Below are positions 24,883-36,077 of a stretch of 64,000 nt of DNA, piece by piece. A model generated the notes under the pieces. That model saw only the letters and a list, made by a program, of their open reading frames with translations. It was not told where the DNA came from and did not search any database. This DNA is from Paragonimus westermani (taxonomy: Eukaryota; Platyhelminthes; Trematoda; Plagiorchiida; Troglotrematidae). The stretch is from NCBI GenBank assembly GCA_008508345.1, contig QNGE01000752.1, positions 167,184 through 231,183 on the forward strand. The letters are read 5' to 3'. The position numbers and the translations under genes were made by a program. Position 1 is the first letter of the stretch. Every line of letters begins with the position of its first letter.

Positions 24883-26016
24883 ATGAAACTTATTGGTAGT
24901 ACGACTCTGCAGTTATACGGATTACCAAATATTCACAAACCGCAAACGCCTTTACGGCCAATACTTGCGATGGCGGGTTCGCCTTATCACAAACTGGCCA
25001 AGTGGTTGGTGGATGTTTTACAGCCAGCTGGCGCACTCACTTCCCAGTTTTGTCTGAAAGATACGTTTGAGATGTGTAGAATTCTAGATAAAGTCGGCTT
25101 GAAAGGAAAGGTTATGTGTTCTCTTGATGTAAACTCGCTTTTCACAAATGTGCCAGTAAGGGAGACGGTAGACTCTATCTGTGAATTTGCATTGGCTCAT
25201 AACATGAAGCTGCATGTCTCACCCAAAATCTTGAAGCCCTTGCGATCATTGTGTACTGAAAATATCAAATTTTATGTTCAAGACACGGGATTCAAACAAA
25301 TAGACGGGGTTGCGATGGCTGAATTTTTCATGCCTATGATTGAGCTCCGTCTGCCGAATACATTGCATGACATCCCGCTTTATCGTCGATATGTCGACGA
25401 CATAATAGTATTTGCACAAGACAAAGATATCATAGGAAAACTATTGGATTTATTGAACTCTTCGCAGCGAAATCTAACGTTATCGTCCGAGTTCGAAAAG
25501 GAAGACACGCTCGCCTTTCTGGACATCAGCATCAAGCGACGCAATGACGGTACAGTGTGTCGATCGGTACATCGTAAGTCTACCTGGGGAGGACAATATT
25601 TGAATTCCAACAATTTCTCACCCATACACCACAAACGCTCGTTGGTTCGTTGTCTATTTCACAGAGCGCGAACTATATGTACGGGTGATACACTAGATAC
25701 CGAGCTGAAATTTGTTCGGGACACCTTGGTCTGCAACGGTTATCCACTGGGTTTCATTGCCTTTCACAGTAAGCCGAAACTAATAAACCCACAAGAAACG
25801 TCTGTCCTGAAGAAACCGGTGTACATGCAGTTACCGAACAAAGGAGATAGTAATATTGTAGCGAGAAGGCGTCCAAAAAAGCACAATCTTTATTGTCCAA
25901 ATCGCCAGTCACATGCAACGCGCGCTCTCTCATTTATGAGTCATAATTCCAACCCGCAACAGCCCCCGATTTCCGTTCACACGTCGTGTGCACTTCTGAC
26001 CGGTTTACGTGTGTGA
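24883..26016 (+). pseudogene. PLE reverse transcriptase
   Basis: The frame opens with an ATG, but this Met is internal to the original protein. Motifs in order: LYGLPNIHK (residues 11-19), SLDVNSLFTNVPV (motif A, about 80-92), FKQIDGVAMAEFFM (motif B, about 137-150), YRRYVDDIIVF (motif C, about 167-177), EFEKEDTLAFLDI and the thumb signature KSTWGGQYLNSNNFSP. Motif B is shortened: after GVAM the GSPLGP.LAD stretch is missing and EFFM follows directly, so a part that contacts nucleotide and primer is gone despite an intact YVDD. The end, VYMQLPNKGDSNIVARR, is the start of the RT-endonuclease linker; the residues after about 25880 come from inserted sequence. Confidence 0.92.
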
Positions 26017-26395
26017 TCGGCGCCTTCTACCGGGGGTTTTCTGCCTGCCATTCCTCGTCTGTTTGTCCGATTTCGTTGCGCGATGGATCGTCCGGATGCT
26101 CGTGCTGTCCGCCATCCACCGAATGTTGGCCTTGATCGTATTCCAACATCGTGTCGAGATGTTTCTCTAAATGTTGGAAAAATCACGCCTCCGATCTGGC
26201 CGTCTGTTGTATTTCGTCTGCCCTGTCTCGCCCGTTGGTCCGATCCAGTCGAGCGATGACTCATCCGGTCGCGCACGTTGTTCTTGATTCGATCGCGGCA
26301 GACTTTTGAACGTACCTCCGCCGCGCGTTGAGGTATTCGGCCGAGCGTTCGAAAACTCGCACCTCCGACCTGACAATCCACCACAATATGTCGTT
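25878..26395 (+). repeat. GC-rich insert with imperfect 174-base tandem repeat in PLE linker
   Basis: The PLE linker stops after GDSNIVARR (about 25878) and resumes with LTRQLMQAIQRTYNAV (from about 26395), so roughly 515 bases are extra. Within them, CCTCCGATCTGGCCGT at 26188 recurs as CCTCCGACCTGACAATCC at 26362, and the CGCGATGGATCGTCCGG block near 26077 recurs as GAGCGATGACTCATCCGG near 26253, giving a period of about 174. A weaker third trace (CCCCCGATTTCCG) lies near 25964. Read on the minus strand, the frame at 25977-26384 repeats at protein level: GGVIFPTFRETSRHDVGIRS against GGASFRTLGRIPQRAAEVRS. The insert looks more GC-rich than its surroundings. Its origin is unknown. Confidence 0.6.
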
Positions 26396-26862
26396 TCTAA
26401 CGCGACAACTGATGCAGGCCATCCAAAGGACGTACAATGCAGTTACACTGCGCTTATTCAGTCGCATCAAATCACACCCTTCTTCATATCAAGACGCAGA
26501 CTTCAGAGCTGTCCACTTCACACTGTATCTACCAGTTCACCTGCAGCTGCGGTGACGTTTACATTGGCAGAACTGATCGATCCCTGCGCCTAAGAATGAA
26601 GGAACACGTGCCCAAGTATATCGAGGACTTGATGTGTGGTGTGACTCGACGCGACCCTACTAAACAACGCAATCCGGCTTCTTCGATCGCCAGACACCTG
26701 CTAGAGACCGGTCATGTGGTCGACCCGACAAACGCTTTCCGCGTGTTGATGCGTCATCACAAGCCTGTCATTCTTAAGTCACTCGAAGCGCTGCTAGTCA
26801 TGCTTAGCAAGACGGTCCTCTCTGTGCAAAAGGTGTTGACCTTGAACCTCCGTCTGCCATGA
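26394..26862 (+). pseudogene. PLE GIY-YIG endonuclease with preceding linker
   Basis: The endonuclease would nick target DNA for priming. The linker end is read in one frame (FLTRQLMQAIQRTYNAV, then LFSRIKSHP). The domain is read in another: CIYQFTCSCGDVYIGRT, then RLRMKEHVP, then PASSIARHLLETGHVVDP, FRVLMRHHKP and ALLVMLSKTVLSVQKVLTLN up to a TGA at about 26860. The CSC zinc-binding-like pair and YIGRT are the PLE form of the GIY-YIG active site. The Ser-Leu-Glu-Ala segment (KSLEALLV) matches the usual ..EAL.I end of the domain. The frameshift lies between about 26460 and 26555. Confidence 0.9.
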
Positions 26863-26974
26863 CAGACTAGTGTATACATTGACTTGATATATGAACTTAA
26901 TTCGCTTAAATATTTTTTTGATTTTTCACCGCTGTAATGTGTTAGCAACTGACGAGAACATTACCATCTTGCAA

Positions 26975-27147
26975 AACCGGTCTAGTGAGTAGTAGACACT
27001 TTTGGTTGTTCATATAACCTGTTCATCACCCACAAATGATCACACAGTTGTCACATTCCCAGTCTTACCGGTAAGCCTCTTTTGAAAAGAAACCCTAGAC
27101 TCAGCTTTCGTTCTCATTAGAGCTCGTCAGCAGTGCATACAGTTGTA
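26975..27147 (-). repeat. tRNA-related repeat, 3' tail part (copy 1a)
   Basis: Reverse complement of the tail shared by all copies of this repeat: the CTCTAATGAGA..GAA..CGAGTCTAG block, the TTTTCGAAAGAGGC-like block and the ATCA..TGTGAGTGA-like block. It begins at the GAGTAGT end signal and breaks off after GTGCATAC at about 27145. The rest of this copy resumes at about 27625. Confidence 0.65.
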
Positions 27148-27624
27148 ACTGGATCTACGAGCGCGTAAAGAGGTAACAGAATAACGGTTAACGGAGAGGC
27201 AGATAACAGAACGGCGAGTAACAGAATGGCGGTCAAGGGTAATGAACAGCGGACTACGGAACATACACGACTAGATCGTAACTACCCGGCCAACCCAGCC
27301 ACTCGAGTCTAACGCGTGAACACAGAATAGAAACCGGCCCCCAGACAGAGCTCTTCTTATGTCATTCAGTCCGGGGACAACATGGTCACAACCCCGTTCG
27401 TATTTATAGGATTTGAGACTAGCAACAAGCACGGCCCAGAGTATGGACCAAACAAAGTTTTCAGACAGCACAGGGTAGGAGTGTAGTCGGGATGATAACA
27501 CCAGTTGTCACCAGAGCTAAGGACGTTCGTGAAGTACATGACCCTGGCAACAGTGAAGGTCACCACAAGTGTAATTTGTTTGTTTTTATGTCACACGATG
27601 TTTTCGGGATACTGGCGACCTTCC
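27148..27624 (+). repeat. Solo-LTR-like repeat (copy 1), nested
   Basis: About 480 bases starting TTGTAACTGGATCTACGAG sit inside the tRNA-related repeat. The same sequence occurs in reverse at 35090-35557 (TTGTAACGGGATCT start; shared GAACAACGGAC-like, TATACACGA and CATGGTCACAA blocks) and more weakly at 28076-28350 (ACACAGAATA and GTTGT.AC blocks). The TGTAAC start and a CCAGACACA-type end, a near inverse of TGTAACTGG, are what a solo LTR of a Ty3-like element would show. No coding part of such an element is attached and no clean target duplication is visible, so the class is a guess. Confidence 0.45.
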
Positions 27625-27845
27625 AGACACATAACCTTACCAAGGTCGGGAGTAGAACGCTGATCACACTTTCATGAGGTAACCGTGTAGACCACTGCGC
27701 CGTCAAATTCGCACTACGCACGACCGAGTTACCATACGTGAACGCTTGTCCACTTTCACCTGTGAGCAATGCGCTGATTGCCCGGTAGCCTCAGGAGGAG
27801 ACAGTAATTATCCTGTCAACTCCAATCGATGACTCCTCGACTACG
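27625..27845 (-). repeat. tRNA-related repeat, tRNA-like head and body (copy 1b)
   Basis: This continues copy 1 after the nested insert: CCTTACCAAGGTCGGGAG matches the CCTTGCCACGGCCGGGA block of intact copies, then the reverse A-box ACCACTGCGCCG at about 27691-27702, then the body with GTGAGCAATG and a GTCAACTCCAATCGAT end. A spacer of about 60 bases leads straight to the next copy at 27903. Confidence 0.65.
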
Positions 27846-27902
27846 ACTTCTCTCTAAGTTGATATCACGGAAGTCATTAACTTGTTAAGCGATGTTTCCA
27901 TT

Positions 27903-28075
27903 TTTGATGAGTAGTAGGAGATTTTTTTTATCATGTAAACTGAACATCACCCATGATTGATCGCAGTTGTCGTATTCCCATAGACTTTTCACTTGGTTTC
28001 TTTCGAAAAGAACACTAGATTCGAGGCTCGCTCTTGTTAAAGCTTGTCAGTGGTACACATCCTTAGTAAGGTCCA
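27903..28075 (-). repeat. tRNA-related repeat tail (copy 2)
   Basis: Begins TGATGAGTAGTAGGAG, then AACATCACCCATGATTGATC, TTCTTTCGAAAAGAAC and a GCTTGTCAG block, all in the same order as the tail of the other copies. It stops after about 28070 at nearly the same point as copy 1, where sequence resembling the LTR-like repeat begins. No tRNA-like head follows. Confidence 0.6.
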
Positions 28076-28350
28076 CAGTAGATCTTCGGCCACGCAAAAC
28101 TGTTTTAAAACCAGTTACAGCTTCCGCCAGTTTATGGATCAGTGAGCTCGAAAAAGTGCACAGGTGTTAACTCCAACGCGCCCGAGTGATGGTAGCTGGA
28201 TGTTCGTCTCAGATAACGTGACCTAGGCTGAACAACACAGAATAAACCACAATGTATAACAACGGGACTATTTAGACTTGAGCAAGTAAGATTGCCGCTA
28301 CAGAAACGGTCAGGAGTTGTGACAACGTTAGGAACAGTCACACATGCGGA
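28076..28350 (+). repeat. Diverged LTR-like repeat (copy 2)
   Basis: A weaker match to 27148-27624: blocks such as ACACAGAATA.A.ACC (near 28238), TTGAGCAAG/TTGAGACTAGCAA, and AGTTGTGACAACGTTAGGA against AGTTGTCACCAGAGCTAAGGA follow in the same order. The start is poorly conserved. The position directly after the same SINE tail segment suggests that it shares history with copy 1. Confidence 0.35.
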
Positions 28351-31300
28351 CGTGATCCAAAACTAACTAGATGCTGTCCCAACCAGCAAGTCACTCTACA
28401 CTAAGCGTATGACTCGCTCCTAGGCCTAATCGAATCCCGGTATGACTGTTTTCATTCACGTGGTAGGGTTCACTCCTCCGCATGGACAACCCTACTCTCA
28501 ATATCTATGCTTCAACATGGACCATGGTGTAAGGCCAAGCTGAGCCATACCTAACGAGCTGTTAGGACGGGGATGTCAGTGAGATCCTGACAGTAAATTG
28601 CAACGGTATTAAAAGCGGACAGAATGACCACGTAAGGTTACATTAACTAGGCCGAAACCTAACCAGTTATACCTGGACACTGTAAACTCCAAACAGTAAA
28701 GAAAACGGGCTATTCACAGCGGTAACGATAGTTAATTAGCTCGCTCCGGGAACGACGTTTCACAGGCTACCTAAGATATCTACTTTGTTCACACAGCGGC
28801 CAAATGGCCTTGAAATACACTGGTTCAATCGCCTTAATTTCCACAATCCAGCAGCTGCCTAGATGTGCATCAGTTCCGTCATAACCAACAGTCCTTTTTT
28901 GAAGCATGGATACAAGTTACCTATCTACATATTTAGGTGATCTGGTGTGGACCAAGAAACAGTTACAATGCATGTAAAATGAAGGTGCCACAGCAATTAA
29001 CCTACGTGATACACCGAGCTAAAGATGGACGGGTCATCGCATATGAAAAGTCAACATTTTTTAGATCCGTTCTCAGAAAAAATTGTACCCTGAATTCGTC
29101 AACCTCCTGTGGTGTTGAGTTCACACCTGACGGTTGCAGCGTTCCGTCCTGCTTTCTGCGCGTCCGGCACAATTTGTTGATTATTGCTACTGTCCTGGAG
29201 TCTATTGGTTGGCTTATTCAGGGTCATATGGTTTAGAGTTCAGGTGCACGTCAGACTTTCGTGAGACGGTTGTTATTGTTTGTTGCTCCAGTTTGCACCC
29301 ATCTTCAGCTTTGTCACCGTATTAACGTTGTCCAGCCAAGATTAAGGAACCTGTTGATCTGTACTTGTTCCCACATTATTCATTATGACAAACGGCGCAC
29401 CGTGTACCGTCGTCTTCGTTTTGACATTTCGTGGTCGAAAAAGTCAGAAGTGTTGCTCACCGTTTATTAGATAAACAATGTAGTAGGGGACTGAAGTGGA
29501 CGCTTCGATCACGATTTTACGCCACTTACATTAAGTTAGAATTGCTACGTCTTTTGTGGTGGTTAAGCCTATGTGTACACGGAGTGTGCGAACTTGCAAA
29601 TGTATCACACGGCTGATTTGGACGAGAACATACTAGAAGGGCGTCGGAGTGTAGTTGGATTAGATGATATATAAAGACTGCGTAATATCTGTCTTACTGT
29701 ATGACGCACTAGTGACGAGCACACTAGCAGTCCTGTTTTGTTCCCATGGTTATCTTTGTCATTTCACCCTCGCTGCGTAAGCTGATTTTGCAACCAAAAC
29801 ATTGGTTCCTCAGCGCCTAATCCGCAGGCTCCCAAATACACAGTCAGGTGATCAGTGAATAAAAATGTGCGGATTATGACTGTTTGACAACGTATTCCAC
29901 ACATCAGCAACAAAATTTTACTACCGGCGACAGTCATCGAAACTATGTGCGACTGGTGAGGGCCACGGAATTGTCACTCCAAGACGCAATCACATCACTT
30001 ATAACCTGACTGTCTAGTAATGTAGTGTCATTGGGTGTCATTTGCCGGATCGGCTACTCGGGGACTAAAATATCCCTATCTGAAAACGCCATCGCATATG
30101 AAAGCGTGTGACAGCTAACTTTATCGGTTTTCCCTTGGGAAGTTTGTTTAAAACATTACTTAAACATTTGGCGGTTTTTATTTTGGTGACTAGATGCTGT
30201 GCTCGAGAATCACCGAACTTTACCAAGATGTGTGGTAACGATAAACCATGGTTGTTCAAGTCAAACTATCTGAAAACTGGTCGGAAAAATTTAACACAGG
30301 CGGATTGTCGGAACATGGGATTTCCAAAAAGTCCCAGATGTATACACTGGAGACCAAAGAAAGTGAATCAATCATGATCAGAAGCTTGAGGTATATGAAC
30401 GTATTTTCACATGTGGTTGTCCTCGCTAGAGGTCCAAAAGCGAAAACAGACGGCTGTTGATAACTGTAGAGACTAGTACTTTTATCTGTGGACCTACGCT
30501 ATATAATTCGTATCAATCCTTGGCTGTTCTATAGACATCTTCATTTCAACTGGACGATAACTAGCAGTACAACTGTACAATAAGTGAGGTTAGGCAGAAG
30601 CCTCTCAAAGGACCCTTGGGCAAGGGGTGACTCCTTGGCAGGCGAACTCACTAAATCTGAGCCGCTTTGAACGCATATGGGAGGGTGCCATAGGAAAACT
30701 TCATCTGCACCGAAAACGCTGCTCGAATAATCTAAAAGTTGGAACAGTGTGTCAATATTTCCAAATAAACCCTTGATTAAATAAAAGCGACGGGATGCTG
30801 GTGAAGCAAGTGTGCTGACCGATAGACCGAATTAACCCCGTTTCATTACAAATATGGTGATTGTGTTTTACTTCCCATTCATTACGTGCGTGCAACACAG
30901 AAACGCGAAAAAATGTGAACTGCAAAAGCGTAAACACAGACTCGACTTGTTTGGAGCCTTGTTTGTTCTACCCATAAACATTTTTAAGCACAAGTGAAAT
31001 TTAGAGTACAGTCAAACCTCCCTAAAACAACCACGCATTGAACAGTGAACGCTCCAGAGTGGTATTCACTAAAAGGAGATTCGGCAGACACTCATGAATT
31101 AGGAAAGCCACCCCTCTGCAATGGAATACAAAGGAACGTCACCTTTGATTGTTCTTTCTGTGTGAAATGTTTGTTAGGATTAAACACACATTTACCAGGT
31201 ATTTAGTGCTTTCTTGACCGTTAGTGTAATTTAAGGTGCAGGACATACTGAAAGCTGGTAACACTGAAGCTCAACTTTGATCATTACATCCAGTGCACGC

Positions 31301-34300
31301 AGTCGGAGCTGAGCAGCGATTTTCGTAGTTTCCTTTATCTGCCTCTTCCTTCGTACTTTGTTTTCGTTTCCGTTCTGTCTTCTAGATGGTTATTAATGCA
31401 TTCCATGAAATTATGTGAAGTGCAAAACCATATAAACAGAACTTAAAGCTGACCAAACTTGCATACTTCTCATGGTGCAAACCCGAATGTCCGCAGAACC
31501 TCGATAAATCATCATTCGGAAACGTAGCCAGTGCTCACAATATTAGCAAATTCATTTGTTCACGATGTGTGAAGTTACTTCTCGCCTATTTGATTAGAAC
31601 ATGGGTGTTTTCTACGGTATGCAAAAATGGTAGCTACTTCTAGCTGTGTACAATCACTCCTGTATCTCTAAACCATGTGTCAGAAGTCAGACTGGTTAAG
31701 TGATACGCCTCGCATATTGAGAGACTGAATATGAAATCAAAGCATCTAATTGCGGTACACAGTCCTATGTGGTTATCGTATAATTCCATAGCTATAAGCA
31801 ATAAAAACGTTTGGTCCGGGGGGAAACCGGATATTCTTTACTGGGAAACACACCCAGTTTTCCATTCTCGTCACATACGCAGTGTTATTACACCACGAAA
31901 TCAGCGACAATCTCAAAGATTTATATGAGTCAGACAATGTTGACTGCCTGTACACACGCAAGTGTTGCTGACTTAATTAGTATTCGTGTCATGGTACGCA
32001 CAGTGATGTATTGGAATGTACTTACGTTCGATTGCTGTTCTGTTTGTTATGCGTTGATCTATGTATGCATCCGATGAGAATTAACAAAACGTAAACATCC
32101 CGCGATATTTATCTTTTGGTCCTACTGACTAAGCAAATTAAGGCAGTCACATCTTTCAACCTAACCACAAGATGTTCAGAAGATGAGGAATTCCCCGAAT
32201 TTGTTAGGAAACAAGTAAATGACAGATGTTTGTCCAGACAAGGAATAAACATTGTACATACATTAATTGCTGCTTCTCAAACTCGGTTCTCAAATTATCG
32301 TTGCCTGTATGTAGCGACTCATATCATGCCTCCTGCAATGAGTTGTTGATATGTAATTTGAAACCTAACATCCACAAGAACCATCTCCGTATTTTTCCAG
32401 CTAACTTTAACAAGGCTAGTGGCAACCGCTTCTGATCGATAAAAATTGTCATCCTGGCTCGTCAGTACGCACATTCGTTACCGTTATTCTATACATGAAT
32501 TAGTAAGCCGAATCTACTTTCGTTCACAGCAGGGAGCACATGAAGCCTGTTTGGTCTATAGCTTTACACAACCAAAGACGAAAATTCGATATTATCAAAT
32601 ATGCGAATTATACAATCTAAACAAAACTAGTCTACTTTCCGCCCGAACTGACAGAAATGGAAAAATTACTCATTAGTACAAAAGATTACTTCGGTGAATA
32701 TTTTCGTTTCGTCGTGCAAACATCGGAAAAGACACAGGCTAAGCAAAACGTTGCACGGTATTAGTCAGCAACAAAGCAAACTAATTGACTATGGTGCTGT
32801 CGCTTGTTTGTCGGCTAATCCAGGCATTTTCCTACCGGACAAGTTATGCATTCAACTTCGCCGGCTCAACACTCTGTCCCCAAGGCCAACTATACAGTGC
32901 ATACAGACTGGCTACTCTACTCGCTGCTGTTCGTTCGTGTTGTTCTCATTATCCAGCTAGACATACGCTTTCCATACAAATACCTTAGACAAAAAAATTC
33001 TATTACATTTGCAATGTAGTCAATTTAGATGCGAGAGTGAGAATGTGGTGACTTGACAGACCTCATGATTGCACGCTACGACACAAGAAGGCCGACTTGC
33101 CAAGATTACTGTCGCTGTATGCTTAACAGGTGCGCATCATTCCCACAATAAACTATAATTGGACAACTGTGATACTCGAAATTAGGGACTTCGAACAGCC
33201 CTAGGAATCGTACGTGAATTGGAACCTCCCATGCAAGTAGTAAGGAGAAGACCTGGCACTGATAGCAATAGGCAGTTGTTATTTATGGATGTACAACATT
33301 ATTAAATAAATCACAGCCTGCCATCGGCTGATCTTATTAGCACATGCAACATCATAAACTGTATGTTAATTGATAGAAAACGGAACAGCTGAATTGGCGA
33401 ATAACGGAGGCATAACACTGAGACCGTTCGTCCAATCCTGATGTTGTATTTTTAACGCGATATTTGGATTGGCAGTTCGTCAGTTCTTCTGTTGTGTCAG
33501 GGTTTGGATAACCGGTGAATCGAGAGTTCCACCAAAACAACGCACACTGAGAACGAAATAGGTTCATACTTACTAACATTACGTTGATGTTTAATGTCGA
33601 CTACGCATTCTTTTCGGATTCGTTTACTACTAACTTTGTTCAGTTTAAGTTTTGTTTTCTCACCGCGGCCATTCTGTTTGAATCAATTTCGTTCCATCCT
33701 TGTTTCGCAATCCGCCAGGTTTGGGTGCGGTCTGCCGTTAAATATTGTAGTCGCACTATGCTGTATTCCTGACCCACCCAAAGAACAAGAACACAGACCG
33801 TCTGAGCTTCAGATCAGTGTATGTTCGAACGGCAACCTCGTGTGCATCATGCACTATACCACATGTCAAGCCAGAGCGAGAACAGCACATCGTTCTAAGT
33901 CAACCACGATCAAGGTCAACGCATATACGATCGATAACCCTACCCATGTTAGTGACTGTTGTAGCCTTCAACACAATACATAGTACAATTACCACAAAGC
34001 AAAGTGAAAGCTAGTCTTTTCAGAGTGTCCCAGATACACACATGTCTTCATAGCATACGATCACTTAACGATGAACGTTGCATCCGACTTATTATGATAT
34101 CAAGAAGGTTTATCTACAACGGTAACAGTATCCAATCCTATATAGGATTTAGAGATATAATGGGTAGACTGCGATGAAAAAAGTACAAGCCGCATAATCA
34201 CCACAACCAACTTTTGGGAATTTACCAGTTGTTTCACTCGCCTTACGTAAGACATCTAAGGTTCATCTTTAGTGTTCATATTCAACTGAATCCCATCTAG

Positions 34301-35089
34301 TTGAATGTCAGGGACAACCGTAAATTGAACCTAAATTTCTCGACTGACTTAACCGATGGACAACAAAACACAGTCCTTTTTGTCTGACTCGCAAAGAACA
34401 GATAAGAACATTCTTTTTCCAAGTTCATCAGTCTCTATCTAGGCCAGGACATACTGACAGACCTTCGAATTGTTGAACAACCGCTAAGTGGTTGTTGATT
34501 TGACGCCTCGAATTCGATCGACATTCCGACCAACGGTACAGAGCAACGGCAATGTTGGCATGCTGTTTCGGTCAGCTTTTTCATCAACACAATTTCATAT
34601 TAGGAATGTGTCTTTCCAGTATTGTTCCTTCCTAATGTGACGATTACAAATACTAGCAAAATGTTAGATGGAATTTTGTCTCAATTTTCTAGAATATGGG
34701 ATGTGATCAGTGTCATTAGTGTGGTAGTAGACAACTAACACTTTGAAATAACCACGTATGGTACCTAAAGAACCTTAATACGCACAGAGGGCAATTAAAC
34801 AACCTTATTATGTAAAAAACGTGAATGTTCAGACCATAGCTGCAAACCGGTAATTTCTTCGGAAAGTTTATCTAAAAAACCGCTGAACAACATTCACGCG
34901 GAAACGGGACCAATGATACTGAATATTCGTCGATCAATAAACCCCAGCTGGGAACGACTGCCGGCATCAAATAAACACTTATAATGTGAACTTGTTGCGC
35001 CTCATTCATTATCTCACCCTAATCAAAAATTGACGGATTTACGTTTGTGCCCAAGAAGTCTCCAGTTCCTGGAGAATGCCGTTTTATTT
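28351..35089. other. No recognisable gene
   Basis: Only short frames without a known motif. A DNA-transposon-like end at 31013-31098 is listed separately. The longest frames (for example 28937-29236 and 33594-33983) show no family signature, and the 33.6 kb frame has overlapping open frames on the same strand, which argues against a real gene. Confidence 0.4.
31013..31098. repeat. pogo/Tigger-like terminal sequence with hairpin
   Basis: TACAGTCAAACCTCCCTAAA followed by ACAACCAC resembles the ends of pogo/Tigger-type DNA transposons (CAGT.AAACCTC...). About 55 bases on, GTGGTATTCACTAAAAGGAG then ATTCGG forms a partial reverse complement, so the end could fold back, as subterminal sequences of such elements do. 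No matching far end and no transposase were found, so this could be a relic or a coincidence. Confidence 0.3.
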
Positions 35090-35557
35090 GTCTTGCAAAT
35101 GGCCCAAAACACCTCTATTCTAAGTAACAGATATGTGATTCTTCGCCCTTCAAAAGCGTTCTCAACTTTTCCTTGCTATTCTTGACATCCCACCTACACG
35201 CTCGTCATCCGATTGGAGTCTCGCTGCATTGTCTGGTATTGTTTGGTCCATTTTTCGACTTTACTTTCTTACAGGTCACAAACCCCATGAATATGCACAA
35301 GCTTGTGACCATGTTATCTGCAAAGTGGGCGACATAATGAAGTTCCATTTGAAGGCCAGTGTTCTTCCTGTCTTCATACGTTCGCCTCTGATCGTTGGGT
35401 TAGCTGGGTAGTCCCGAGTTAATCGTGTATACTCCATCGTCCGTTGTTCACTGCCGTTATCATTTGTTTCGTTATCCGCTCTGTCATTAGCAATTGTTCT
35501 ATTATCTCTCAGGGTCAACGTACGCGTTCAGAGACCGCAGATCCCGTTACAACGGTG
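35090..35557 (-). repeat. Solo-LTR-like repeat (copy 3)
   Basis: Read on the minus strand from 35557: TTGTAACGGGATCTGCGG, then a series of TAACGA/TAATGACAGAGCGG-like units, GTGAACAACGGAC, TATACACGA, ACCCAGCTAACCCAACGA, ACATGGTCACAAGC and TGGACCAAACAA. These follow the same order as 27148-27624. It is not flanked by the tRNA-related repeat, which shows that the two families are separate. The right-hand limit (about 35090) is approximate. Confidence 0.5.
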
Positions 35558-36077
35558 TGAGAAAGAAACTACTGGTTTAGGAAGAAACATTCATTATCTA
35601 GCAGGTTTCTTTGGTTTCCTTGAAGTTCGCTACACAAATGAACATATTTTCAACCTCAACATCCGTTGCCACTAGAATTTTAAGCTGGTACAGGGAGTTG
35701 GCCTCCTCGAAAGTGTAGGCATCGGTCTCAAACTGTACACAATGGTATTCTACATTTGGGTCGCGGCGGAATTCATACTAGTCAGCCTTCTCAAACAGTT
35801 ATACAGATGAATGTTTTATAACTACAAAATGAATGAGAACGTTTTCTTACAGTACCGATGAGCTGGCAATGGCCATTGTGCGGTTTCATTATTCTTAATT
35901 TTGTCAGATTATGGAGTCCACATGCAGATACAATCTTGGAAAATATCATGGCATAATCGAAGTAGAAATTGTGCGTCTCGAATCATCAGTAATGCACACA
36001 TATTTGTTTACAGAAATTTTAATCAGCACTGGTCAATAATAAATATGTATGGCACAGTGAGACACTTTGACAGTTAA

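Larger units (their letters stand above)
23794..26870 (+). mobile_element. Penelope-like element, best-preserved copy
   Basis: The order is N-terminal region (24218-24882), RT (24883-25880), an interrupted linker (25881-26440) and GIY-YIG endonuclease (26500-26862). Frame breaks: a TGA at 24707 in the PDKGS.G motif, a TAA near 24861, a frameshift just before 24883, a small deletion in RT motif B, an insert in the linker and a frameshift at about 26500-26550. The 133-codon frame at 23794-24195 lies directly upstream in another frame and may be the element's N-terminus, but it has no motif to prove it. Compared with the other PLE copies here, this one keeps the catalytic YVDD. Confidence 0.9.

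Noticed and set aside
25380..25634. Minus-strand frame opposite the PLE RT
   Set aside because: It is a shadow of the plus-strand RT, which has clear motifs in the same interval.
33594..33983. 129-codon plus-strand frame
   Set aside because: Overlapped by two other open frames on the same strand, with no family motif; likely chance.
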